Source of the DNA: Magnolia sinica
Lineage: Eukaryota > Streptophyta > Magnoliopsida > Magnoliales > Magnoliaceae
Direction: 5' to 3'
Assembly (NCBI RefSeq): GCF_029962835.1
Contig: NC_080588.1
Location: 62,334,001 to 62,398,000, forward strand
Length of the DNA stretch: 64,000 nucleotides
Every line of letters starts with the position of its first letter. The first letter of the stretch is position 1. The notes under the pieces were generated by a model that saw only the letters and a program-made list of their open reading frames with translations, did no database searches and had not been told where the DNA came from. The position numbers and the translations under genes are program-made. Of the stretch, positions 46,561-58,327 are shown piece after piece.

Positions 46561-47950
46561 TTGATCTGGGTATGGCTTCATAGGAGAACCCAAAGTTAGA
46601 TAGCCCCAGGCCTTAGGAATTCTGCCATCCTCTGCTTGTATTCAAGAGGTAAGGATCTCTTGATGCATACGTTTCTAGGGAGCTCGAGGGATCCCAAGTT
46701 CACAATTTCAAAATCGTTTGTAACGACATTGGCCTTTGTTTCAAACTTTCTGAAGGAATCCTCTAGCTCGAGAGTCGGATCATCATTTTCCCATCCTAAG
46801 CTTCGTCCAAATCAATGAGTTTGAAGTCTAACTCCAGATTGAAATCATATGAGTCGACTTCAAACTCAAGTGCTTTAACAGACACACCTGGCACATTATT
46901 GCTTCTAATTTTAAAAAGATTTTCTATTATTTTTATGTTTTGAGAAATTTCTGATTTTTTTGGATTTTGACAAGTATCTGAATTTTTTTAGCATTTCACT
47001 AATGTTTCTGGCTTTAGGAAATTTTCTGGTTTATTATTATTATTATTATTATTTTTTATTTTTGAATTTTAACAAGTATATGAATTTTTTGGCATTTCGA
47101 AAATATCTAGTGTTTTTGGCTTTTTAAAATTTTCTGATTTTTTAAATTATTTTTTGAGAAAGATGGTAATGTAAATAAGGGATTGTCTGATTTGGCTCGA
47201 GGAGCCAAACACTATTTTCTTTTATTATGCCGCCTTGGGGATCGCGAACCAACTATTGCCCTGCACTCCCTCCCCTCAAAAGGCAGGGCCAAACGAATTA
47301 GTAGGTGAGCCCTCATTGTCGTGCCCAAATGTCATGATAAATTCGGGATTGAGTTTTGAGTTGGTGTTGGATGTCATTTTTCTCAGCTCGTCCTTGACGC
47401 ATTGTGATTTTTTGGATTCTTCCAACTCGGGTGAGATCCAGACTGTGGTCCAATTAATTAGGGAAAATTCTTGCCCCTTGCCCAAGTCATTTTCAAACAG
47501 CTCAGTTAGGTTCATTTGACTGATTTGATCCTCCATGGTGGATCTCGGCCTACTCACTGGATAGATGATCCCTTCCCTGATGGATTTAATTGATGTGTGG
47601 ATAAAGGAATCATCCTCCTCTTGTCGATTTTGCCCTCCTTTGATACATCTACACTTTGCTATCTCACCCATAGGAGGCAGATGTTCCAGTCCTCTTATGG
47701 CTGCATTCTCTTGATATTCAAGCTGATAAAAATGTTAGTGCTCGACTAGAGGGAAGACATAGTTTGATCCGATGGAACATGCAAGAGGCATATAATTTAC
47801 AGTTTCAAACTCAAGACTATAGTATGGAATGTCCTCACCAGAGAATCGTGCGTTTATTATCGGCATGTCTAGTTGTTGATAATTGGTTGCTTTTATTAGA
47901 AAAATTTGTTCGGGATCATCCAGAATGGCCAGCGCCTTATCTTTGAACAT
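46561..47950 (-). pseudogene. Protease-to-RT linker remnant of the Tat-lineage element, RT lost
   Basis: Minus-strand pieces (47735-47950; 47276-47671; about 46600-46880) have the character of the long linker between protease and reverse transcriptase in Tat-lineage elements, for example 'FEIVNLGSLELPRNV' and 'LPLEYKQRMAEFLRPG' just before the point where RT should begin. The reverse transcriptase and RNase H are absent: the sequence passes from linker to integrase within a few hundred bases. An A/T-rich insertion-like block with (ATT)n lies at about 46900-47150. Assignment to the linker is by position and weak similarity. Confidence 0.55.
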
Positions 47951-48160
47951 GTACTTGGCTTTTTGGTGAAGAATTGAAGAGATAGCCTTAACTTATGGAT
48001 CCAAAATTGATCAAAGAGGAGATGAAATGAAGCTGTAATGTCGAATACTTGAAAAGTGATGGTTGATGTTTTAGGACTAATCAAAATCTCGACATTAATC
48101 TCTCCTTCGACCTGTTTCCCAGAGGCGGGAATCACTCGTCCTAGACTTTTCTCTTAAAGG
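47896..48160 (-). pseudogene. Aspartic protease remnant, Ty3/gypsy Tat lineage
   Basis: The minus-strand reading GEINVEILISPKTSTITFQV, followed by FDITASFHLLFDQFWIHK, corresponds to the C-terminal half of the Tat-lineage protease, which usually reads like FQVMDI..YxxLLGRPWIH. The catalytic Asp segment is not present; upstream sequence is cut by the inserted element at 48210. The reading contains a stop upstream and diverged residues in the flap region, so it is inactive. Confidence 0.65.
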
Positions 48161-49560
48161 ATTGAAGACTGAGTAGAGCTAGGCAAATCCCTTTGAGTAG
48201 CAGAATGTTTGTTGAGGGTCAAATATTGCATATTAGACCCCGTCTGTTGCCTGGATTTATGAATATGGTACTGTTTAACGGCCAAATTTAACTATGTTTA
48301 TGCTGCAAGGTGTGTTTAGGTGCTCCGACAGAAACAGGGTGCTAAAAGCATGGAATTAATGCTCAGAATTCACCAAGGCAAAGGACGGACTCCATGGGAC
48401 CAAAATCAACGGATTTACATGCTAGGGATCCGAGAAGATCAAGCCGTTCATGTTAAAGAATCCTGAAATTGGTCCAGAATGCAAGATCACAAGGTTCGTG
48501 CCATCAGATTAACACGAAACTTCATAAATGGCTTGGGGACCATAAATTAACCGTACATGTAAAATTTTAGCCATGGGATATCTCTGAAAGTGGGCCAACG
48601 GATGGATCAGCCCCGCAATTCATTGAGTGGGGCCCACATGCTATCTGGATATGCCTTAACTTCGAATTCAACACATTATATAAGGAGACAAGACGGATGG
48701 ATGGAGCTGATTTCCTAGAACCATTATAGTGGAACCTACCCGAGTTGGGAGTGCATAGTGCACAAGTGCACTAGTCGTGTACGGCAACGAGCCTTCTTCC
48801 TAAAAACGGAAACTCCGTTTTCGTTCCAGCGTGTGTAACAGGGACTTACGCTGTGATCTTTGTGGGCCAACACCGTGCATCAAAGGTCCAATCTGGACCG
48901 TCCATGAAACTCACAAGGTCCCCCTCAGCCACGCCTAGGTGACATAATTGAATAAGACAATGAAGATTGGTTTTTTAACCGTTCAAAAGCGGAATGGACG
49001 ATAGAGCAGAAAATCAGGTGGACCGCATCAAAAGCAATCCAAAAGCAGTCACTTCCTACTGAAATTTCGAGTAGATTCTAATGGACGGAATGGATTTCTC
49101 ATTAGAATTCGATCATGGGGCCCTCTGACACCACCGACTCAAAACGGAAATTTTCGTTTCTTCTGGCGTGAAACAGAGCACCGTTTGATCTGTAATGGGC
49201 CTCCATTATGGTCCAAATGTTCAATCCGAGTCGTCCATCATGTAGAGTGGCTCGATTTAATCAAACCCATGTTGACCTTGTGCACTCATGCACACATACG
49301 TGCTGGTTTCAACAGTTACAAATGGACAGCCCTGCACAGATTGCAGCTTGATTACTACCTTCGGCCGTATTAATAACATTCCAAAACCACCCATATCTTG
49401 CTGAAATTTTGTGTACAATCCAATGAATGGATTGGATCTTGTGAGCAATTCCAAGAAATAAGTCCCACCAACGTCCAGCGTCAGTCAGCAGGCCCTGCTG
49501 CGCACGTTGCTACGTAAGCTTACGCACGTCACCTACTGACCTCCACCGACACAGTCTTGG

Positions 49561-49569
49561 CTATAAAAG
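49561..49569 (+). promoter_or_regulatory. LTR TATA box, element 1
   Basis: CTATAAAAG in the context ggctataaaaggagaag. The corresponding position in the 56061 LTR reads cctataagaagg and in the solo LTR (minus strand) tataaaatag. Conservation of a TATA word at this position supports a pol II promoter. Confidence 0.65.
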
Positions 49570-49716
49570 GAGAAGAAATGGAGAGAGAAGGGGATCCGAA
49601 TTCCTTGGACGTGCACAAGAGGGAGAGTAGAGTTTGTAGGGTTTTTATTTTTATTTTTCTGTTTTATTTTTCCTTTTTTTTTTAAAGGTGTAGCCTAATC
49701 ATGTTGCTAGGCTAAA

Positions 49717-49738
49717 CCTCTTAGCTAGGGCTAAGAGG
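49717..49738 (+). promoter_or_regulatory. LTR stem-loop downstream of the TATA box, element 1
   Basis: Perfect 9-bp stem CCTCTTAGC / GCTAAGAGG around a TAGG loop, about 150 nt downstream of the TATA box, hence inside the predicted transcript. Confidence 0.75.
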
Positions 49739-50446
49739 TGAGGCTTGTAGTGTGATTGGGTTGTTAGCTTTGCTTTGATTCATGGTTATTGAACTCTTGT
49801 GGATTTTAGTTTGATTATTAAGGAATACTTTTAGTTTTTAATGGTTTATTGTGACTCAAATTACAGTAGATCTGCAATAGCTTTGATATGTTCTTTTCAT
49901 TATGAGATTGTGAACTTAGGAGGCCCTGTTGTTCACCATTGTCTCCTTGGCATGGTTGGGTGATGGAACCCCTTCTTAACTTTCACAATTCTCTCATGAT
50001 TGGCTGTGGGTTTGGTAAATTGTTGTTATTTGCCATAGTCTCCTGGGCCTGGTTAGGTGATGGAATCACTTCCAAATCTACACCAATTGTATCTGTTGAT
50101 GATTAGATCCATGAGACATTCAGAGATCTGACAAATCTCTTCTTACCAACTGGATAGGATGAGACTCTAATTCCAGTTGTGTCCTTGAATCAATACAAGG
50201 TAACTTTTCAATTGTTACAAGGGGATCCTTGGCACCCTAGTTCCCACATTTATTTTTATTAGTTTTTAATTAATCTATTCACAATTATTCCCTCATATTC
50301 GCTTGATTTAGATTACATCTTAGTCTAGTTCTAGTTCTATTTAGTTTTAGATTACGTACAGGTTTCAGTCCCTTGGGATTCAACCTCGGTCTCACCGAGT
50401 TTATTACGACATCACAACCCTATACTTGGGGAGTGAACAAGTTTTT

Positions 50447-50463
50447 GGCGCCATTGCCGGGGA
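50447..50463 (+). other. Primer binding site (tRNA-Asp type), element 1
   Basis: TGGCGCCATTGCCGGGA lies six bases after the LTR end. It differs from the element 2 site (TGGCGCCGTTGCCGGGGA) by one substitution and one missing G. The latter is complementary to the 3' end of plant tRNA-Asp, the primer typical of Athila-lineage elements. Confidence 0.85.
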
Positions 50464-51120
50464 TTGACGGTTACATTTTTCTGAGATTAACTAGTTTTAG
50501 GATTAGTTTAAGATTATGATTTTCTAATTTTAGGTTAGAATTTTTTCTGCTTTTAGAAACTAATCTGTTTTCCTGTTTTGTAGGACCTTGACATACATAT
50601 TTTAAATTGGTAATATCTTTCCAATTTTCTAGTCTTTCTATTTTTTATTTTAGATTAGGTTTTATCTTTAGAAACCTTCTAATTCTAGGATTTCTTCTAA
50701 TTTAGAAACTAATTGTCTTTCTATTTTAGGTTTAGAATTTTCCTAATTTGTTTTTAGAAACTTTTTATTTTTCCTTTTAGAAAATTTTCTTTTTTTTTAG
50801 AAACTAGTTTACTTTAAGATCTGCTGCTATTTCTAGACTTTCTATTTGTAGAAATTAACTTGGTTTGTTTTGTTTTGCAGGTTCTTAATTTAGGACTTCT
50901 AATTTGGTAACTTCCTTTCAACTCTTTTCTCTTATTTTCTAGATTTGTATTTCTTACTTTCTTTTAGATATAGGTTTAGAATTTGGATTGAGGGTTGCGA
51001 GTGTTTCATGCCCAAGTGGGTTCGTGACAACACTCTACGTCTCAAGGAGGATTGGTTGAGGGGTTATCTATCCATCGCAGGATTAGACACCACTCGAGAT
51101 CCTCAGAGTTAACTGAGGTT
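50464..51120 (+). repeat. Leader of element 1 with 'tttagaaact' repeats
   Basis: T-rich untranslated leader in which 'ttttagaaactaa' or 'ttctaatttagg' words recur about ten times. The same style of leader occurs in element 2 (58328-58929). Confidence 0.6.
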
Positions 51121-52880
51121 ATGGCCGCAAATCAACCTCTTCTACCCCAACCTAGGGTGGAGGACATCCAGGATGAGAATGAGGTGCATCAAGCATCCCC
51201 ACCTCGTACTTTACGAGATTATTTACAACAGGCGGGGGTGAGTATATCCTCATGCATGAGTTTTCTCGAAAAAACGAGACACATGAATATCAAGCCAGGG
51301 GTGATTCAACTCCTTCCAAAGTTTCATAGGCTTAAATATAAAAATCCGTATCTACACTTGAAAGAGTTTGATGAAATCATAGCCACTTTATACTTTCCTA
51401 ACGTGTCTGAGGACACGGTCAGGCTGAAACTCCCTTTTCTTTGAAAGAGAAAGCTAAGACGTGGTTACATTCACTACGTCCCCGATCTATTGGCACATGG
51501 AATGACATGACAAGGGAGTTCGTAAAGAAATTTTTTTCATATCACAAAATGAACACTCTTAGAAAGTCAATTATGAACTTCGCCCAAAAGGAGAATGAAA
51601 CATTCTTCCAATGTTGGGAGCAGTTCAAGGACCTTGTCAGCTCATGCCCATAACACGGATTTGAAACATGGCACATTACACCCTTTTTCTATGATGGACT
51701 GACATCTTTCACGCGTTGATTGGTCGAGACAATGTGCAATGGAGAATTTATGAATAAAAATGTCGATGATGTGTGGGATTACTTGGATAGACTTGCTGAA
51801 AACACACAAACATAGGACACATACCCAAAATCAAATATCACTTCTAGGCCCACTCAATCAAAGGAAATGGACGGAATATACCTTCTAAAAGAGGATGATG
51901 ATCTCAATTCTAAAGTGGCTAATCTCATAAAGAAATTCAAGGCCATGGAATCAAGGAAGGACAAGGGTAAGGAAGTTGTTTGCGGTATTTGTGGTTGTAA
52001 CAGTCACACAACTAAAAATTGTCCAACCATATCTGCCTTTCAAGAGGTACTGACTGAGCAATCCAATGCCGTAAATAACTATTAAAGACCTTTCAATGGA
52101 CCTACCTCTAATACGTACAATCCTGGTGGAAAAAATCATCCAAATTTTAGTTGGAGGAATGGACAAACTGATACCCCTCAAGGTTTCTTTAATCAGACTT
52201 CACAACAAAGACAAGAGAAACCTCAAGAGGATCTGATTTTAAAACATTTTGAAAAGTATGATCGGTTCAATCAGGATATGCTACAAGTCTTTCAAGACCT
52301 TAACAAAACATTACAAGGACTTAAGGTTGAAAACATAATTGGGAATAAGGGGAGCCTCCCAGCTCAACCTCTTCCCAAACCAAAGCTGCAATATGAAGTT
52401 GGCAACCCAAGCTCTTCAAATCAAATGAAGCACGCTAAATCCATCACCACTCTTAGGAGTGGGAAGATTACTGATAAACCCCTTCCGGTTAGGCTTGAAA
52501 AGCCTTAAGAGTCAGAAGAGGACAACAATGATGGATCTAGTGATGCCCAATAAAAATTAGAACCGGAACTTCTAAAGAAGCCAGTTGCTCCATTTTTCTA
52601 ACGGTTGGTTGCACCAAAACCTCTCTCTAACTCTCAGGATATTCTAGAGGTGTTGAAACAAGTGAAAATTAACATTTCTCTACTTGATGCCGTAAAGCAA
52701 ATACCTTTATATGCCAAATTCCTGAAAGACCTATACATGACCAAATGACGACAGAGTATTCAAAAGAAGATCTTCTTGACTGAGAAAGTGAGTGTCATCC
52801 TGAAGCAAGACGTGCCGCAGAAATTCAAAGATCCCGGTAGCCCAACTATATCATGTGTAATTCGGGACTATTGAATTGAT
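51121..52880 (+). pseudogene. Athila-type gag (capsid and zinc knuckle), broken
   Basis: ATG at 51121 (MAANQPLLPQPRVED) opens a gag-type polyprotein. A capsid region has the usual HLKEFDEI, KEKAKTWLHSL and FVKKFF stretches, and a CCHC knuckle CGICGCNSHTTKNC lies near 51980-52022. A 1-nt frameshift near 51430 separates the first 100 or so codons from the rest. At least eight in-frame stops follow (the first at 51651, others near 51717, 51812, 52083 and 52506 onward). The upstream reading from 51052 depends on a TTG start and is not used. Capsid would package element RNA in an active copy; this one cannot make it. Lineage assignment follows from gag vocabulary plus the tRNA-Asp primer site. Confidence 0.85.
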
Positions 52881-53600
52881 CACGCACTTCTTGACTTAGG
52901 AGCGAGCGTCAATTTGATTCCCTACTCAGTATACAAACAGTTAGGCTTGGGTGAATTAAAACCCACCCTAACCACACTACAACTTGCTGATCGTTTTGTT
53001 CGTGTACCAAGAGGGATAATTGAGGATGTGTTGGTCCAAGTTAATATATTTTACTACCCTGTAGATTTTATCATCCTGGACACCGAACCCATCAATAATA
53101 TGAGCACTCAGATTCCCGTTATTCTTGGTTGCCCATTCCTTGCCACTTTAAATGCAATTATCAATTGCAGGAATGGTGTCATGACTATGTCTTTCGAAAA
53201 TATGACATTCGAGTCAAACATCTTTTTCAATAACGGCAGAAACTCAGAGGATGATGACGATTTCTACGACATTAACATGATTGATTCTTTCATGGAAGAT
53301 AGAACGCCTCTGACCTTATCCTTTGACCCTCTAGAAACGTGCCTAATACACTTCCATAACTTGGATGATGACATAATTAGGGAGATGTGTGCCTTGCTTG
53401 ATACTGCACCGATACTTGAAGTTAACCAGTGGAGGCCACAATTTGAAGAATTTCTCCAAACTGATGTCGTGCCTCTGTCATCTAACCTCAAGCCACCAAA
53501 GCTTGACTTAAAACCTTTACCCTCTGATTTAGAATATGCTTATTTAGGTCAAGAAGAGACATACCTAGTGGTGATTTCATCTCACCTTGAGAACAAATAA
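52881..53600 (+). pseudogene. Athila-type aspartic protease and pre-RT linker, partly open
   Basis: After a stop near 52874 the frame continues ALLDLGASVNLIPYSVYKQL. Here DLGAS is the aspartic protease active-site motif of Ty3/gypsy elements, followed by FVRVPRGIIEDVLVQV and PVILGCPFLATLNAIINC. The reading stays open to 53600. Its distal part (LETCLIHFHNLDDDIIREM, then PPKLDLKPLPSDLEYAYLG) is the linker that normally leads into reverse transcriptase. RT, RNase H and integrase are absent: the sequence moves directly to a 3' segment shared with element 2. Element 1 therefore lost pol before, or independently of, the decay of gag. Confidence 0.85.
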
Positions 53601-54545
53601 GAGAGTATGTTCATTTCTACTCTCGAAGAAGATAAAGGAGTTATTGAATATATCATCACAGATCTCGATAGGATGAATGAACTCCTTTCAACTGAATGTT
53701 TCGACTCTTTGGATGATTATTTGGCACACTTTATAGATTCAAACGATCCCATGATATAAGAAATAGTAGATGTCTTGCAAGACAATACCTCGTAGTTATT
53801 ACGGATCGAGAGAACCCTTATTTTAAAGTACCTCCTCCCCCAGATCCTGAATGGTTACCATTAATGGAGGAGGAGCTGAAAATTGAACTGAAGAGTGAAA
53901 CTTCAGCGTGTGTTGAGACTATACCACCTACTACAATTTTTTTTTGAATTTCATCTACTTGTAGTCTCTGATTCATCATGGTGTACTAATTTTGAAATTT
54001 TTTCTGCCACAGGTGAATCGTATATACTTTGGATACTTCAGACAATTAAAAGAAAACTTTATGCTGAGGTCCCTCAATTTCTCTGGACATTCACGTTCCA
54101 GGACATCCAAGCCTACTGCAAAGTGGGCTTTTGGATGATCTTGTTGAAAAACTTTCTGAGAAATTTACCAAGATACTGGCCGACGGAAGAACCTAAATGC
54201 ATGATTGAGTAGATTTTTCGTGCTTTCATAGTTGAGGATTAAAATTTACTGCTTTCATAGGACTAGGGTAGTTTGCTTTATGCTGTTCTAGGATAGACGA
54301 CTTTATGTCATTAGGTTAGTTTGCTTTATACATTTTTTTATAATAGTTTGCTTTTGTTGGTTTCTCTCTTGTACTAACCCGCTCTTACGCTGATATCTTT
54401 GGAAAGCCTCTTAATTCTTTCATCGAGGTATTATTTTTCCATCACTCCTCTGTTACTTTCATTGTCCCATATGCATTGCACACTTATTTATTTTACATTG
54501 AGGACAATGTAAATTTTAGGTTTGGGGTGGGTTACCTAATCAATG
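53601..54545 (+). mobile_element. 3' internal segment of element 1 shared with element 2, truncated
   Basis: Homologous to 60180-61200 of element 2. Shared stretches include 'gaggaggagctgaaaattga' (53868), 'caggtgaatcgtatatact' (54011), 'gggcttttggatgatc' (54126) and 'ttacattgaggacaatgta' (54495). The reading is broken by stops. Similarity stops at about 54545 ('ggggtgggttacctaatcaatgt'), where Tat gag sequence begins. About 1 kb of internal sequence and the 3' LTR are missing. Confidence 0.75.
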
Positions 54546-55638
54546 TCCTTTCTGAAAAATTACCGCATGATTGAAGCTGGGCCCTGATTTTATTAGGGCA
54601 TGCAATATGTTGATCAGGAAAGAGGCATTTTCTTGGAGCATGATAGTTGGAGTAGAGATCGGATAAGCAAATGGTGCCCTTTACAAGACGGAAGATGTAT
54701 GGACTGAACTGACTGGGCATGCCTCTTGTAGACTTGAGGCCATGGGGATTGGACTGGTTGAAGGTGCCCCTTGCATATTTAAGAGCACAGAGATTGGACT
54801 GGATGGGTGTGCCCCTCGCAGACTCGGGAGTATTGGTGTTGGGCTGACAGTGATTTAATGGATGCATTGGATTGGATGACAAGGTGATTCTTCCTTAATG
54901 ATATCGTTGGTAGGGGTTCCTGATGAGTTGGGGCATACTTGATACAGTGGCAGAGAATTCTTGAGGATGTAGCTAGTGGCGGCAACAACAGGAGAGGGAG
55001 CCACAATCATTTGGCTATCAATCAGATCTTGGACTGCATGTTTCAGGGTGAAATAATGGTCCATTATGTGACCTAGAGATTGGTGGTATGCACAATACTC
55101 ATTCTTATTATAGTTTGATGGCAGAGAGTTTGGTGAGAGCCTAGGCAATGTAAGTATTTGCCTTTGGACTAGCATAGCTAGTATCTCACTATAAGTTTGG
55201 ACTATCGGTGTGAACTGCCTAGGTTCCTAGGCCATCCTCATCTACTAACCATAATTAAGATACTTAGGAATCTCCCTTTGTTGCTATTGTGCCATTGTCC
55301 CTCTTGAGAGACGAATTGAGCGCCTTGGGTAGAAGCGGCAAGAAATTCTTCTTCTGTTGGATGGAGGTCAGGAACACTTATGCTACCGCTCTCGTATCCG
55401 ATAGGTCATCCTTTCACTTTCTGTTGTACTGAGGAAGCTTGATAAGGCCACCAAGGGGAGATCGCCCCAGTCCTTATTCCAGCTTCGATTTATTTCCTAG
55501 CACGGATGAGTTAGGTAAAGTTGGCATATGGATACGAGACGAGGTATCCAGAGATACTCGGGTTTGCCGAGTGGATGATCATGTATATTTGCTCCTCATC
55601 ATCGATAGGTATTTTCATTCTGGCGACTATGGCCTGTG
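54546..55638 (-). pseudogene. Tat-lineage gag remnant (right-hand part of the split minus-strand element)
   Basis: The minus strand carries VARMKIPIDDEEQIYMIIHS and ISGYLVSYPYANFT (about 55640-55515), which belong to the gag region before the zinc-binding segment. Next come VQRQILTLPRLSPN and the Cys/His stretch YCAYHQSLGHIMDHYFTLKH, AVQDLIDS (about 55170-55000). In Tat/Ogre-type gag this region reads like CAYH..GH.T..C..LK..IQDLID, so the last Cys is replaced by Tyr here. Frameshifts near 55200 and 55400 break it. With the protease at 47896-48160 in the same orientation, it shows that element 1 split this older element. Confidence 0.75.
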
Positions 55639-56060
55639 TCACGCCCCAAACTCGGAAACCGGGCTCATAAAATTTTCGATCGTCGAATCCGGTGTTGACA
55701 GCCTCCATAGTACCCCATTCTCGGCTCCTAACATCCATATGCCAGATTCTGATCCTGGGATCCTACAAGGAGGATTTTTAATATGAATTTGTCTCCTAAG
55801 AAGCATAACCACAAGTTTACTCAAATCATAAAGGCAACATCATCACCACATATCCACTAATATAAACATTTGAATACAATGCTAAAAGGGAAATACATAT
55901 GTTGAAATCAAATCTCCAAAAGTCTGTTGCACGCTCCAAGCTCAACACTGCTGCAACCTAACGCCACCTGCATGCATCTATCATGCATAAGCTTATAGAA
56001 ATCTTAGAGGGTGGTGTAAGTATGTACACAAGATAGGTGTCAAGCACACAAATACAACGC
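55639..56060 (+). mobile_element. TGTCACGCCCC-type LTR fragment
   Basis: Starts TGTCACGCCCCAAACTCGG exactly where Tat gag similarity ends, and runs 422 bp until element 2 begins. TGTCACGCCCC starts are common among plant LTRs. The remaining part, if present, would lie beyond element 2, outside the window. Orientation and family are tentative. Confidence 0.5.
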
Positions 56061-58303
56061 TGTTGAGGGTCAAATATTGCATATTAAACCCAGTTGTTGC
56101 CTAGATTTATGAACATGGTACCGTTTAATAGCTCATTTTAATCATGTTTCTGTTGCAAGGTAAAATTGCGAGCTGGGACTGGATCGGGATGCTAAAAATA
56201 TGGAATTAACGTTCGGAATGCACCAAGGCAAGGGACAGACCCCAGGAGACCAAGATCGACGGATGTGCATGCCAGGGATTCAAGAAAATTAAGAAACTGA
56301 AACTCAAGCGGCCTGAAAGTCAGCCAGAATGCAAGATCATTGGGTTTCCATCATCTGTTTGGCTCGAAACTTTATACATGGCTCGAGGACCAAAAACTAA
56401 CCGTACACGTCAAATTTCAGCCATTGGATCCTCGTAAAAGTGGCTGAACTAACAGATCAGTCCATAAAACCCTGATTTGGGGCCCACCCGCTGTCCAGAT
56501 ACTCTCTAACTTCGGCCCCCACGGCTCAAATGAAATGGAGAACAAGATGGATGGTGTAGATTTCTCATAATCATCATACAGTATACATAGTACACCTTTT
56601 GCACTAAGACGTGCATGGCAAGATGCTGACCGATACTTCTTTAAAAAGAAGTTCAAAAATCAGCCAGCGTCTTCCACGCCGACCGTCGGTTGATCCTTAT
56701 GGACCCCACTCATCATCCGTTTAGATGATCTGAACCGTTAAATTGTTGCAGGAGACGGCCAAGACCAACGCCTAGGTTTCCTTCTTCCACCATGCAAGCG
56801 TATGCATGTTCCCAACCGTCAATCGCAGAATGGACGGCGGAATAGAAAACGACGTGGGCCACACCGATTCTAATAAAAAAACTAGCCATTTCCAATTAGT
56901 TTTTCGAGTAGAGTTCAATGATCGGTGTGGATTTTTTAACTGACATCAGTTGTGGGTCCACCGACCATCACAGCGATAAAACGCGTAGGCTCTGTTTCGC
57001 AACAGAGCCTGCGAGCGAATTTTGTGGGCCGCCACTGTACTTCATCGGTTAGATCTGGACCGTCCATCAGAAGCCCACGCTCCCTGTAATCCTAGCCTAG
57101 ATGACAGAATGGCAGAAGTTAATGAATATTGGTTTTAAACCGTCCAAACAAGACAACCGACGGTGAAGTAAAAAGTTCTGTGTGCCTCATCAAGAGAAGG
57201 CCAAAAATACACCTTCTGACCGAAATTCCAAGGAGAACAAGGTGGACGGCGTGGATTTTCCAAATGTTAGCTGAAGTGGGCCCCACCAATACATCAACGT
57301 AAGTTGAGTTACATTGGCACGCCCTTACGCAGCTCCCACCGACCCTAGCTGCGTGAAGGAGGTTCTCCACCTACTTCAGCCCCTTACGCACACCTCCACA
57401 GGAGGCAGCACCGACTCTCCTATGCCTGCCTATAAGAAGGAAGAGAGGAGGGGGAGGACTTGCGACTACACGTGAGCTTGGATGGAAGCTCAGTTTGAGA
57501 GGGCTGCTGGAACGTGAGAGGGAGAAAAAGACTAAGTGTTTTCTTCTTTCCTTTTCTTTTTGTTTCGTTTTTCTTTTCCTTTGTATTTGTTTTAGGTTCA
57601 GGCTAATCATGTTTAGGGTTGGCTAAACCTCTTAGCTGGGGCTAAGAGGTGAAGCTTGTAGCCTGATGGGAGTTTTTTTACTTATGCTTTTTTCGTTTAA
57701 ACTGAACTGATGTTGTTCTTAGTTAAATTAAAGGAATGTTTTTTGTCTTTAATGGTCTGTTGTGACTGAAATTACAATGGATCTGCAATGGCCTTGAATA
57801 TCTCCTTTTTCCTTATTTTGATTATGACATCAGGAAGCCCTGTTGTTCGCCATCGTCTCCTGGGCATGGTTGGATGACGGTACCCTTCCTGACCTTCATA
57901 GCATGTTGATTGGTTGGTAATTAGTTTAATTCTTTTGTTAACTTTGTCTCCTGGGCATGGTGTGGTGATGGAATCCATTCTAATTCATATACCTTTCATC
58001 TCTTTAAAATTATATCAGAAGAAGTTCAGTTTAATTTTCATGATTTTTGAAGCAGGCAAAAGATCTCCCTGATCCCTGCAAGTGGATCCTCTGAATCCCT
58101 AGTTTCATTCCTCTGAATTCCTTAAGTTTTTACATTAATCTCTCACCATTATTCATCAGTTTATATTTGATTTAGATTGCATCTTAGGCTAGTTCTAGTT
58201 CTATTTAGTTTCAGGAAACGTACAAGTTTCAGTCCCTGTGGATTCGACCTCGGTCTTATCGAGTTTATTACTACATCACAACCCTATACTTGGGGAGTGA
58301 ACA
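56061..58303 (+). mobile_element. 5' LTR of Athila-like element 2
   Basis: A 2,243-bp LTR from TGTTGAGGGTCAAATATTGC to GGGGAGTGAACA, followed by the primer site. Nearly identical to the 3' LTR at 62147: I count about two dozen differences over roughly 1.3 kb, apart from the replaced patch at 62399-62463. It contains a TATA-like CCTATAAGAAG (about 57428-57438) and the stem-loop at 57628-57649. The preceding 5-mer is AACGC; the partner lies outside the window. Confidence 0.95.
57628..57649 (+). promoter_or_regulatory. LTR stem-loop, element 2 5' LTR
   Basis: Perfect 9-bp stem CCTCTTAGC / GCTAAGAGG with a TGGG loop, about 190 nt after the TATA-like word. Confidence 0.75.
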
Positions 58304-58309
58304 AGTTTT

Positions 58310-58327
58310 TGGCGCCGTTGCCGGGGA
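58310..58327 (+). other. Primer binding site (tRNA-Asp), element 2
   Basis: TGGCGCCGTTGCCGGGGA, six bases after the LTR end, is complementary to the 3' end of plant tRNA-Asp as known for Athila-lineage elements. Confidence 0.92.

Larger units (their letters stand above)
48210..50440 (+). mobile_element. 5' LTR of Athila-like element 1
   Basis: A 2,231-bp LTR starting TGTTGAGGGTCAAATATTGC and ending GGGGAGTGAACA, immediately followed by a primer binding site. It is co-linear with 56061-58303 and with the inverse of 19937-22165. A TATA box (CTATAAAAG, 49561-49569) lies about 1.35 kb from the start, so U3 is very long. A pyrimidine-rich and A/T-rich R/U5 with a 22-nt stem-loop follows. It inserted into the Tat-lineage element between protease and gag. 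Confidence 0.92.

Noticed and set aside
51121-52880. In-frame stops of the broken gag as a signature of C-to-T methylation decay
   Set aside because: Any TAA, TAG or TGA can be explained by one C-to-T change from CAA, CAG or CGA, so the pattern carries no information without an aligned intact relative.
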